NCBI GenBank assembly: GCA_002390025.1
Contig: DGRU01000055.1
Location: forward strand, 1 to 13,529
Direction of reading: 5' to 3'
DNA: 13,529 bases
From: Lachnospiraceae bacterium UBA4380
GTDB taxonomy: Bacteria; Bacillota; Clostridia; Lachnospirales; Lachnospiraceae
Position 1 is the first letter of the stretch; each line of letters begins with the position of its first letter. The translations under genes were made by a program, and so were the position numbers. Below, in pieces: positions 6,175 to 13,182 of the stretch. The notes below the pieces were generated by a model. That model was not told the origin of the DNA and did no database searches. It saw only the letters and a program-made list of their open reading frames with translations.

Positions 6175-8262
6175 TCAGAAAGACGGGCCTACCGTGTCTG
6201 TTCCCGTCAGACAAAAGTCCGGAAGGGGCACATAGTTCAGATCGCCGACACGTCCGTCCCTGACCCAGCGGACCCCATAGCCGTCCATGTACTGCCACTG
6301 TCCGTCCAGATACTGCCAGCCGGTAACCGGCTTTCCGTTATCAAAATAAAACCAGAGGCCGTCCTGCTCGTACCATCCCCGATAGAGATTGAACTTGATG
6401 ATGCGGTAAATCTCCCTGTAAGTCGAGCCGTCGAAGTGGATTCCGTCGGGCGAGCCGAAGGAATAGCGGATCCGGCTGTAGGCGTCAATGTAATTCACAT
6501 TCTGAAGGTTTTCCTGTGCATAGGCATTGAAGTTCTCAATCCTGCTGTTCTTGGCATTGGGACTGCGGCTGTCGTCAACCGGCGTGACAGAGACAAAATA
6601 GGTCCGCGCACCCAGTTCCTTCCATTCCGCGGCCTTGCTGTTGATGTAATCGACATAGTTGTATACATTGCCGAGGTCATTGACGCCCATCAGGATCACA
6701 ATGTCCGTGTTCTGATCGATCAGATTTTCAACATTGGGAATGCCCGTGCTGACCATCCAGCTGTATCCCATACTGTTCCTGGCAGACCAGTATTCATCCT
6801 CCGCTCCGCCGCAGAACATCTCCATGCCCACAGTCCTGGAATCCCCGATAAAGAGGACCTTGCGGTGCTGGGGGTACACATAGGGGTCTTCAGGGTCGTC
6901 GTGTTCATAGCTGAGGGGGATCTGTATGTCTCCCGGCTTGATCGTCTCTGCCTTTTCCTCCGTCTCGGATCCATCGGAATTTTCATCTGATCCGGACAGT
7001 TCCGCATACTCCTCTTCTGCAGAAGATCCCTCCGGGGAATACTCATCCCGGACAGCTTTCTCCTGGGAGGCCGCCTCTTCCTGGGCCCTCTGATACTGCA
7101 GTGCCTGCACATAGGCATAGTAGGAATCGGAATAGGGATAGATGCCGATGGGGACCGGTACCTGTCTCTGGTCCCGGAGAGAATTCTCACTGGGGTCAGG
7201 CAGATTGCCGAAGGGTGAGGGACGCACGCTGTCCCCGGCGGGCACATAGACTTCTACGACACCCAAATGACCTCTGCCGCTTTCAGCGCTCTCCTTTGAT
7301 CCCCCTGCGGAATTGCCGGCATCTGCGGCTTCAGAGTTCTCACTGTCTCCGCTTTCCTGCAGGTCAGCCTCCCTGCCGGCGTCCTTTTTTCTCCTGTCTC
7401 CCAGAAGAAGGTCCAGAGAATGGGGCTTTCCGGGACTTTGTTTTGCCCCCTGCAGGACCAGTGGCCCTGTCAGCACCGGGTCCCCTCCTGCCCAGTCTGT
7501 GCCGGCAGTCAGTCCGGAGTGCGAACCATACCTGCAGAAAACACCGCCCTGTAACTCAGCGGTCACCCTGTCCCCCAGTTTTCCGCCTGCGGAATCCACA
7601 AGGGATCGGGCTGCGCCGAAGATCTGTTCCATTCTCCCCTCTGCCGTCTGCCGGATCCGTTCCCGGACCTCCCTGCGGATCGCATCGGCGCGGACAGTGT
7701 ATCTGGAGAGGTCTGCCTGCGGAACGTTCTGGCCGGAATACCAGGAGACCGCTTCACCTGCCGCCTCCTGAAAATAGGGAATGAGATCCTCCTCAATATA
7801 GGGTATGCGCTCCTCCGGTACAGACGGAAAATCATCGGGATCCAGGTCCCATCGTTCCAGGATCTCGTCTTCGTCCCACCAGGAAGCGGATTCGTTCAGA
7901 AAAGGATCCGAGGCCTTGTCTTTGTCCTCCTCTGAATCCTTATCCTTTGAACCCCACCATATTTTTTCTCCGGACAGTACTGAGATTCCCTCCTCGGAGG
8001 GCTTGAGACCTGCAGTCCCCGCTCTGTCCGCCGCACAGACGGGAACAACTGCGTTGGCCGCAAGAATGGCCCCGGCAAGTCCCGCTGCAGCGATCCTGCA
8101 GCCGCCCGATCCATGGGGACGTCTTCCGGACGCGGAAGGCTGATGATCGGATGTCAGATATTCTGTTTCAGCCCCGCCCATGCATCCCTGATCCATGGAC
8201 GGAACCCGGACCGTCTCCTTTTCGGAGGGGTCCTCTTTACCGGTAAAATGATAGTTTCGCAA
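6175..8262 (-). CDS. Secreted SGNH/GDSL-family hydrolase with C-terminal cell-wall-binding-type repeat
   Basis: Up to 695 residues. A hydrophobic stretch (about 57-76) ending near VCAAD looks like a signal peptide or anchor. A long low-complexity, acidic and Ser/Glu-rich region follows (about 105-445). The SGNH domain has block I GDSR (473-476, Ser475), block III GVND (526-529) and block V DGIHF (606-610, Asp606 and His609), so the catalytic set is intact. Residues 629-668 form a Trp/Tyr/Gly-rich glucan/choline-binding-type repeat (GWYEQDGLWFYF). Such enzymes often remove acetyl or acyl groups from peptidoglycan or polysaccharide. The start is uncertain: TTG at 8262 has GGAG seven bases upstream; ATG at 8196 or 8181 would shorten the unusually long pre-hydrophobic segment but lack well-placed sites. 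It lies 33 bases after the GT-C-like gene. Substrate is unknown. Confidence 0.87.
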   Translation of the reverse strand: MRNYHFTGKEDPSEKETVRVPSMDQGCMGGAETEYLTSDHQPSASGRRPHGSGGCRIAAAGLAGAILAANAVVPVCAADRAGTAGLKPSEEGISVLSGEKIWWGSKDKDSEEDKDKASDPFLNESASWWDEDEILERWDLDPDDFPSVPEERIPYIEEDLIPYFQEAAGEAVSWYSGQNVPQADLSRYTVRADAIRREVRERIRQTAEGRMEQIFGAARSLVDSAGGKLGDRVTAELQGGVFCRYGSHSGLTAGTDWAGGDPVLTGPLVLQGAKQSPGKPHSLDLLLGDRRKKDAGREADLQESGDSENSEAADAGNSAGGSKESAESGRGHLGVVEVYVPAGDSVRPSPFGNLPDPSENSLRDQRQVPVPIGIYPYSDSYYAYVQALQYQRAQEEAASQEKAVRDEYSPEGSSAEEEYAELSGSDENSDGSETEEKAETIKPGDIQIPLSYEHDDPEDPYVYPQHRKVLFIGDSRTVGMEMFCGGAEDEYWSARNSMGYSWMVSTGIPNVENLIDQNTDIVILMGVNDLGNVYNYVDYINSKAAEWKELGARTYFVSVTPVDDSRSPNAKNSRIENFNAYAQENLQNVNYIDAYSRIRYSFGSPDGIHFDGSTYREIYRIIKFNLYRGWYEQDGLWFYFDNGKPVTGWQYLDGQWQYMDGYGVRWVRDGRVGDLNYVPLPDFCLTGTDTVGPSF

Positions 8263-8295
8263 AAGACTGCTCCATCTATATCAATACTGAATCTC

Positions 8296-9906
8296 TTATT
8301 CTGCTGTCTCCAGGCGGGAGTCATAGATCGAGTGATCGATCCCCTCCCAGAGCAGCTTATATTTATTCCTGCACAAGTCATCGAGTTCCGTACCCGATTT
8401 CACCATGATATACCTGCTGCTGAATCCTTTATTTTTGATACACTGCTTCATATATTTGTCCGAGCAGAAATTCAGGGACAGATAATCCGGGATCACATAG
8501 GAGAGCTGGATCTTCTCGTCCTCCGTGATCTTGGCGATCGTGTTCTCCCAGTAGGGATCCAGAGAGGCCGGGGCATCGAACAGACCGTTTTCCGGGACCT
8601 CACTGACCGGCATGGCCGAGATCAGCTCCGACTTGTATTTTTGAAGCTGCTTTGCACTGATGCTGGCATCATTGACCTGGGGCAGCGCAAAGGCGGCGGG
8701 CTTCATGACAATGTAGAATCCGACACAGGCAATGACGGCGGCCGCATTGATCCACGGAAGCACCGACCCGAATTCGATCAAAAAGAGGGAATAGGCAATG
8801 GTGATCGCAAGCAGCATGCGGTGAAGCTGATATGCCTTGTAGAGCATGATCGTGGCTTCATAGATCATGGCTCCGGACAGGAGCAGAAGGAAGAGAACGG
8901 CTGCGGAACCGTCCTTTTTCCTGCTGATCAGGGAATAGATGAATTCCAGGAAAAGCAGGATCCACTCGAAATAGAACAGGAAGGCAACGCCGCCTGCCCA
9001 CCGATACTCCCTGAGCAGTCCGATCGCGGAATAAACGCTGTCCTTGTTGGCCTGGACCAGGCCGCCGATGATGTCGCCGATCTGACCGCTGCGCACGATC
9101 TGCGCCAGTTTCATGGCGGGCGCCACCTCAAAATATTCGGCAATAAAGCCCATGAAATAGTACATGAGGACCACGGTGCCGAACATGACTGCCAGGATCA
9201 GCAGAGAACCCAGAAAACGTGAAATCTCACCGATCCTGGGATTGCGGAAGATCAGCAGATAGAGGGGGATCAGAAAGAGCACCGCAAAATAGGGCCGCAT
9301 GACACCGAATGCAAAAGTAAGCGCCACCATGGCCAGAAGGGCCAGCGCCTTTTTGAGGCCGGATGCGTCAGGCGCCTTCAGATACCAGATGACCAGGCCC
9401 ATGAAGACAACGATGTAGAAGTGATAGCAGGCCTCCGCCATACCGGACCAGGTGTACCTGGCGGCGATCAGCTGGGTGAGGAAAAAGACTGCGGTGAGCA
9501 GGGCCTGTTTCCTTTCCGGGCGGATCAGGGCGACAAACAGGATATTGGCCGCGACAGCCAGGGCAATATTGCAGTAGTAGATATAGTTGTGGGATGTGCA
9601 CCCAGTGGCAAATGAAAGCAGATAATAGGGAATATAGGTAAAAACATTGTAGGGCCCAAGCGGCACATTGCCGGAAGTGATCTCGTTAAACCCTGTCATG
9701 CCCTGCGGCACACCGTAGTAGCGCATGGTGCGGACGACTCTGAAATAGCCGTTCTCGTCGTTCCATGTCGTGTTCCACGCATCCAGATGCAGAGGATTGG
9801 TCCCTGAAACAAGTCCGATCAGCCATCCCGCAATGACCGGTGCCAGAATGATCAGAAGCCAGAGAATAATGCTTTTACTTTTCTTTGTTCCATTAACTGT
9901 TTCCAT
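8296..9906 (-). CDS. Multi-pass membrane protein, possible GT-C-fold glycosyltransferase
   Basis: A 536-residue protein not recognised by name. It has a short cytoplasmic N-terminus, TM1 (about 12-34), and an outward loop (35-85) with Trp-Asn-Asp-Glu at 48-51 and LGPYNVFTYIPYYLL at its end. Roughly ten to eleven further membrane segments run to about 401, then a soluble C-terminal domain of about 130 residues. An acidic residue in the first long outer loop followed by many helices is the layout of GT-C enzymes, which use lipid-phosphate sugars; that assignment is inference. The frame extends to 9987, but ATG at 9906 is chosen because AAAGGA is seven bases upstream and TM1 follows naturally. 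It is the first gene of the operon, with the SGNH hydrolase gene 33 bases downstream, suggesting a surface-glycan function. Alternatives are a transporter or a polymerase. Confidence 0.8.
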   Translation of the reverse strand: METVNGTKKSKSIILWLLIILAPVIAGWLIGLVSGTNPLHLDAWNTTWNDENGYFRVVRTMRYYGVPQGMTGFNEITSGNVPLGPYNVFTYIPYYLLSFATGCTSHNYIYYCNIALAVAANILFVALIRPERKQALLTAVFFLTQLIAARYTWSGMAEACYHFYIVVFMGLVIWYLKAPDASGLKKALALLAMVALTFAFGVMRPYFAVLFLIPLYLLIFRNPRIGEISRFLGSLLILAVMFGTVVLMYYFMGFIAEYFEVAPAMKLAQIVRSGQIGDIIGGLVQANKDSVYSAIGLLREYRWAGGVAFLFYFEWILLFLEFIYSLISRKKDGSAAVLFLLLLSGAMIYEATIMLYKAYQLHRMLLAITIAYSLFLIEFGSVLPWINAAAVIACVGFYIVMKPAAFALPQVNDASISAKQLQKYKSELISAMPVSEVPENGLFDAPASLDPYWENTIAKITEDEKIQLSYVIPDYLSLNFCSDKYMKQCIKNKGFSSRYIMVKSGTELDDLCRNKYKLLWEGIDHSIYDSRLETAE

Positions 9907-10071
9907 AAACGATTCCTTTACTGTTAACAACTCTGAACACTTCCGCTCACGCCGCCCCAAAGGCCGGCAGTGGGAAGAAAATTCCATGAAAGCGGTTTCC
10001 CGGATGCCGGGACAGGGTCCTGCCGCCCCTCAGTGCGCAGACAGGGGATCCCCGCGTAAAAAACCAGACTT

Positions 10072-10100
10072 ATTATAGCATGTGTCCGGCGCAATGTAAA
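10072..10100 (-). promoter_or_regulatory. Near-consensus promoter of the GT-C-like/SGNH/ATPase/oxidizing protein operon
   Basis: On the minus strand a -35 box TTTACA (10095-10100, five of six) is 17 bases from a perfect -10 box TATAAT (10072-10077). Transcription would start near 10065, giving a leader of about 160 bases before the ATG at 9906. This is the strongest promoter in the window. Confidence 0.75.
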
Positions 10101-10123
10101 AAAAGACTTTTCCGGCTCTGATG

Positions 10124-10147
10124 CCGTGAAAAAGACCGTGAAAAAGC
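10124..10147. repeat. 12-base tandem duplication
   Basis: CCGTGAAAAAGA (10124-10135) is followed directly by CCGTGAAAAAGC (10136-10147), identical at 11 of 12 positions. It lies about 25 bases upstream of the minus-strand operon's -35 box. It may be a regulator site or replication slippage; nothing distinguishes these. Confidence 0.5.
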
Positions 10148-10227
10148 AGGTCCTTACAGTCCGCCTTCCCCTCGGATGGTGTGGACATATAAGGCTTACG
10201 GTTTTTGCGCGATGAAGCGAGTTTCCC

Positions 10228-10286
10228 TTTTTTGCGCGTGTATCCCATGTCTGAAGACACGGGTATTACGCGATGAAGAATAAAAA
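10228..10286 (+). repeat. Dispersed hairpin-plus-tail repeat, copy 2
   Basis: The same layout as the copy at 3351-3407: TTTTTTGCGCGTGT, arm CCCATGTC, loop TGAA, arm GACACGGG, TATTAC, then GCGATGAAGAATAAA. Seven of eight stem pairs are intact. One stem pair differs from copy 1 in a compensatory way (G-C there, T-A here), suggesting the fold matters. It ends three bases before the feoAB -35 box. A degenerate copy lies just upstream: ACGG-TTTTTGCGCGATGAAG around 10198-10217, matching 17 of 20 positions of the tail region. Confidence 0.55.
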
Positions 10287-10289
10287 CAC

Positions 10290-10318
10290 TTGCATAATTG
10301 CGTGAGCCGTTATATTAT
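10290..10318 (+). promoter_or_regulatory. Predicted feoAB promoter
   Basis: A -35 box TTGCAT (10290-10295, weak) and a -10 box TATTAT (10313-10318, five of six) are 17 bases apart. The start site would be near 10325, about 60 bases before the start codon. A TTAG-N6-CTAA palindrome (10317-10330) spans the start site and could be a metalloregulator site. Confidence 0.45.
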
Positions 10319-10332
10319 TAGTCCGTGCTAAC

Positions 10333-10351
10333 TATCTTCTACCGGAAGATA
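10333..10351 (+). other. Small hairpin in the feoAB leader
   Basis: TATCTTC (10333-10339), loop TACCG, GAAGATA (10345-10351) form a perfect seven-base-pair stem about 20 bases before the ribosome binding site AAGGAG (10371-10376). There is no U-tract directly after it, so it is not a terminator. It may stabilise the transcript or be incidental. Confidence 0.35.
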
Positions 10352-10385
10352 CTTCTACTATAAAAAATTCAAGGAGAACCGTACA

Positions 10386-12917
10386 TTGGCTTTCAATCAC
10401 AAAAGAGAAATCAGGCAGGAAAAACAGTCAACACAGGCTCGGCTGACCGGTGACGAGGCAGTCAATCTGCACAGGATCCCCGTCGGGACTTCCGCGATCA
10501 TCACTGAAGTCGGCGGCGAGGGCGCGCTTCGCCAGCACTTTCTTGACATGGGCGTCATCCCCGGTTCCGAAGTGACTGTCGTGCAGCTCGCACCTCTGGG
10601 CGATCCCATGGAACTGCGCATTCACGGATATGAACTCACCATCCGTGTTGCCGATGCCGAGAAGATCCGTGTCATCCCGGTTGACCCCTCACACAGCAGA
10701 ACTGCTGCTTCCGGCTCCGGCCCGGACAGCGGAGATCTGTCCGGCAAAGACCATCTTCCTCCCCTCTCCACCGCCTCGATCGCCTATGAAAACGCTTCCC
10801 ACGCCAGCAAACCCGGGGACGGCAGTGACAGCTCCACCAGACGCAGAAGCGAACACCCCGGTCTCGGTGAGGCGGGGCGCTTTCATCAGCCCGGAGACGG
10901 AGATCCCCTCCCCGATGACACCCTGCTCACTTTTGCCCTTGTCGGCAACCAGAACTGCGGCAAGACCACCCTCTTCAATCAGCTGACAGGCGCAAACCAG
11001 CATGTGGGCAACTTTCCCGGAGTCACGGTGAGCCGCAAGGACGGCGCGATCCGCCATCACCCGAACACGCTTGTCACCGACCTTCCCGGCATTTACTCCA
11101 TGTCCCCCTACAGCAGTGAAGAGCTGATCTCCCGGCAGCATGTTCTTGAGAGCAAGCCCAAGGCCATCATCAATATCGTAGATGCCACCAATATAGAGCG
11201 CAATCTCTATCTGACAGTCCAGCTCCTGGAGATGAATATCCCCATGGTCGTAGCCCTGAACATGATGGACGAAGTGCGCGGCAACGGGGGCTCCATCGAC
11301 ATCAACCTCCTCGAATCCCTTCTGGGCGTACCGGTCATCCCGATCTCTGCCTCCAGGGGCGAGGGTATCGAAGAACTTGTAGAACACGCCATCCACGTCG
11401 CCCACTATCAGGAGCGGCCGCTCAGGCAGGACTTCTGCGACGAGAACGACCACGGCGGCGCCGTACACAGATGTCTGCACGCAGTCGTCCATCTGATCGA
11501 GGATCACGCGCGACGGGCCGATCTTCCCGTCCGCTTCACCGCCTCCAAGATCATTGAAGGGGATGAGCAGCTTCTGGACATGCTGGACCTGGACCAGAAT
11601 GAAAAGGCGCTTCTCCGGCATATCATTGTGCAGATGGAGAATGAGCGCGGCATGGACAAGAGCGCGGCCATCGCGGATATGCGCTATGCCTTTATTTTCA
11701 AGATCTGCGGAGAAACCGTCCGGCGGGCCCGTGAGAGCCGCGAGCATCTGCGCAGCCGGAAAATCGACAAGGTCCTGACGGGAAAATATACGGCAATCCC
11801 TTTTTTCATCCTGATCATGGGTCTTGTCTTCTTCCTGACCTTCAACGTCATCGGTGCCTGGCTGCAGGGAATCCTTGAGACCTGGATCGATTCCCTGACT
11901 GTTCTGGTGGACAATATACTGACCGCCGGCGACGTCAATCCCGCTATCCACAGTCTCATCGTAAAGGGCATCTTTGCAGGTGTGGGCAGTGTGCTGAGCT
12001 TCGTCCCCATCATCGTGGTCATGTTCCTCTTCCTCTCTCTTCTGGAGGACAGCGGCTATATCGCGCGCGTGGCCTTTGTCATGGACCATTTCCTGCGCCG
12101 GATCGGTCTGTCCGGGCGCAGTATCGTTCCCATGCTGATCGGCTTTGGCTGCAGCGTACCGGCTGTCATGGCGACCAGGACTCTCCCCAGTGAGCGGGAC
12201 CGCCGCATGACCATTCTTCTGACCCCCTTTATGAGCTGCACGGCGAAAATTCCGATCTATGCCTTTTTTGTCAATGCCTTCTTCCCGGGACGCGGCGGAC
12301 TGATCATGATCGGCCTCTATGTTCTGGGTATAGTCACCGGCATCCTGGCAGCATTTCTGTACAAGGGTACCATGTTCCGCGGCGAGGCCGTGCCCTTTGT
12401 CATGGAACTGCCCAATTACAGGCTTCCCGGCCTGCGCAACACCCTGCAGCTCTTGTGGGAAAAGGCCAGGGATTTCCTGCAGCGCGCCTTCTCCGTGATC
12501 CTGATCGCGACCATCGTGATCTGGTTTTTGCAGAATTTCGACCTGCACCTGAATATGGTGTCGGATTCCGCGAACAGTATCCTGGCTATGATCTCCGGAC
12601 TTCTGGTCCCGCTTTTCAGACCCATTGGTCTGGGAGACTGGCGCATCTGCACCTCCCTCATCAGCGGTTTTCTGGCAAAAGAGAGTGTTGTGTCCACACT
12701 CGAGATCCTCTATGTGGAAGGCGTGACTTCCGTCATGACCCCCCTCATGGCAGCGGGACTCCTGGTCTTTTCCCTTCTGTACACACCCTGTGTTGCCGCT
12801 GTTGCCGCCGTGCGCAGGGAACTGGGCATGAAATGGGCCGTCTCCCTGGTCCTGTGGCAGTGCGCCATCGCCTGGGTTGCCGCTCTCATCGTCCGGCTCA
12901 TCGGCACCCTCCTCTGA
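10386..12917 (+). CDS. feoB: Ferrous iron transport protein FeoA-FeoB fusion
   Basis: An 843-residue inner-membrane Fe2+ transporter. A FeoA domain (SH3-like, about 26-98) is followed by a variable Ser/Gly/Asp/Pro/His-rich linker (about 100-178). The FeoB G domain has G1 GNQNCGKTT (187-195), G3 DLPG (232-235), G4 NMMD (292-295) and G5 SAS (321-323), then a helical GDI-like region and a membrane domain from about 468. Gate cysteines are present in GFGCSVPAVMATR (587-599), TPFMSCTAKIPIY (613-625) and YTPCVAAVAA (799-808). FeoB couples GTP binding to Fe2+ uptake; FeoA assists. The start is TTG at 10386 with AAGGAG nine bases upstream; the first in-frame ATG would destroy the FeoA domain. Fused FeoAB is common in Clostridia. 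The gene is transcribed alone and iron-dependent control is likely. Confidence 0.96.
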   Translation: MAFNHKREIRQEKQSTQARLTGDEAVNLHRIPVGTSAIITEVGGEGALRQHFLDMGVIPGSEVTVVQLAPLGDPMELRIHGYELTIRVADAEKIRVIPVDPSHSRTAASGSGPDSGDLSGKDHLPPLSTASIAYENASHASKPGDGSDSSTRRRSEHPGLGEAGRFHQPGDGDPLPDDTLLTFALVGNQNCGKTTLFNQLTGANQHVGNFPGVTVSRKDGAIRHHPNTLVTDLPGIYSMSPYSSEELISRQHVLESKPKAIINIVDATNIERNLYLTVQLLEMNIPMVVALNMMDEVRGNGGSIDINLLESLLGVPVIPISASRGEGIEELVEHAIHVAHYQERPLRQDFCDENDHGGAVHRCLHAVVHLIEDHARRADLPVRFTASKIIEGDEQLLDMLDLDQNEKALLRHIIVQMENERGMDKSAAIADMRYAFIFKICGETVRRARESREHLRSRKIDKVLTGKYTAIPFFILIMGLVFFLTFNVIGAWLQGILETWIDSLTVLVDNILTAGDVNPAIHSLIVKGIFAGVGSVLSFVPIIVVMFLFLSLLEDSGYIARVAFVMDHFLRRIGLSGRSIVPMLIGFGCSVPAVMATRTLPSERDRRMTILLTPFMSCTAKIPIYAFFVNAFFPGRGGLIMIGLYVLGIVTGILAAFLYKGTMFRGEAVPFVMELPNYRLPGLRNTLQLLWEKARDFLQRAFSVILIATIVIWFLQNFDLHLNMVSDSANSILAMISGLLVPLFRPIGLGDWRICTSLISGFLAKESVVSTLEILYVEGVTSVMTPLMAAGLLVFSLLYTPCVAAVAAVRRELGMKWAVSLVLWQCAIAWVAALIVRLIGTLL

Positions 12918-13003
12918 GGATTCCCGCCAAAACCTGCGGAGCGGCTGTCATTTAAGACCTGATGTCTGCGCAAAAAATGTGAGCACAAAAATGTTTGACT
13001 ACA

Positions 13004-13034
13004 AAAAAGGAGACGGAAATACCGTCTCCTTTTT
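13004..13034 (+). terminator. feoAB terminator, also usable by the convergent minus-strand gene
   Basis: GGAGACGG (13009-13016), loop AAATA, CCGTCTCC (13022-13029), followed by five T; six A precede the stem, so a mirror-image U-tract exists on the minus strand. It lies about 90 bases after the feoAB stop and about 150 bases beyond the stop of the convergent gene. Confidence 0.88.
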
Positions 13035-13106
13035 GCTGTCGCTCTATATACTTTACAGATCAGCCCATACTTTTGGTCCTGCCGATCCTTCGTGACTGTG
13101 TCCGTT

Positions 13107-13139
13107 ATCTGCCGGGTATCTGTCCGGAATCTGTCCGCC
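13107..13139. repeat. Three tandem 11-base repeats
   Basis: ATCTGCCGGGT (13107-13117), ATCTGTCCGGA (13118-13128) and ATCTGTCCGCC (13129-13139) follow each other without gaps and share ATCTGYCCG-like cores. They lie between the shared terminator and the end of the convergent gene. Apart from the terminator, this is the only structure seen in the 12918-13182 gap. Confidence 0.5.
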
Positions 13140-13182
13140 CCCTGCCTGATACCTGTTTTTTCACAGACCGGGACCTGTCGGA

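Larger units (their letters stand above)
9907..10385. other. 479-base divergent intergenic region between the minus-strand operon and feoAB
   Basis: No convincing gene is seen here. It contains, left to right: the leader of the minus-strand operon with hairpin-forming segments (TCCCGG-ATG-CCGGGA at 9998-10012; CCCCT pairing with AGGGG around 10026-10048; the palindrome GGGGATCCCC at 10044-10053), the minus-strand promoter (10072-10100), a 12-base tandem duplication (10124-10147), a partial repeat copy (about 10195-10217), a fuller copy (10228-10286), the feoAB promoter (10290-10318) and a short leader hairpin (10333-10351). Confidence 0.75.

Noticed and set aside
6171..6187. Hairpin CCCGTC-AGAAA-GACGGG at the end of the SGNH gene as a terminator
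   Set aside because: It has no U-tract after the stem on the minus strand and overlaps the stop codon; it may slow transcription but is not a convincing terminator.
8113..9222. 369-codon plus-strand open frame
   Set aside because: It is antisense to the end of the GT-C-like gene and the start of the SGNH gene, with no ribosome site and no domain.
10100..10140. Hairpin CGGC/GCCG with flanking T and A runs as a terminator
   Set aside because: The stem is only four base pairs plus imperfect T/A pairing, and it lies upstream of the promoters of both flanking genes, so no transcript would need it.
10030..10260. Short minus-strand open frame in the feoAB upstream region
   Set aside because: It overlaps the strong promoter and the repeat copies, has no good ribosome site, and its Lys/Arg/Ser-rich translation resembles no protein.
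10689..12548. 619-codon minus-strand open frame
   Set aside because: It is antisense to feoAB, which has all expected motifs. The translation is rich in His, Gln, Asp and Gly with no domain, as expected for a shadow frame.
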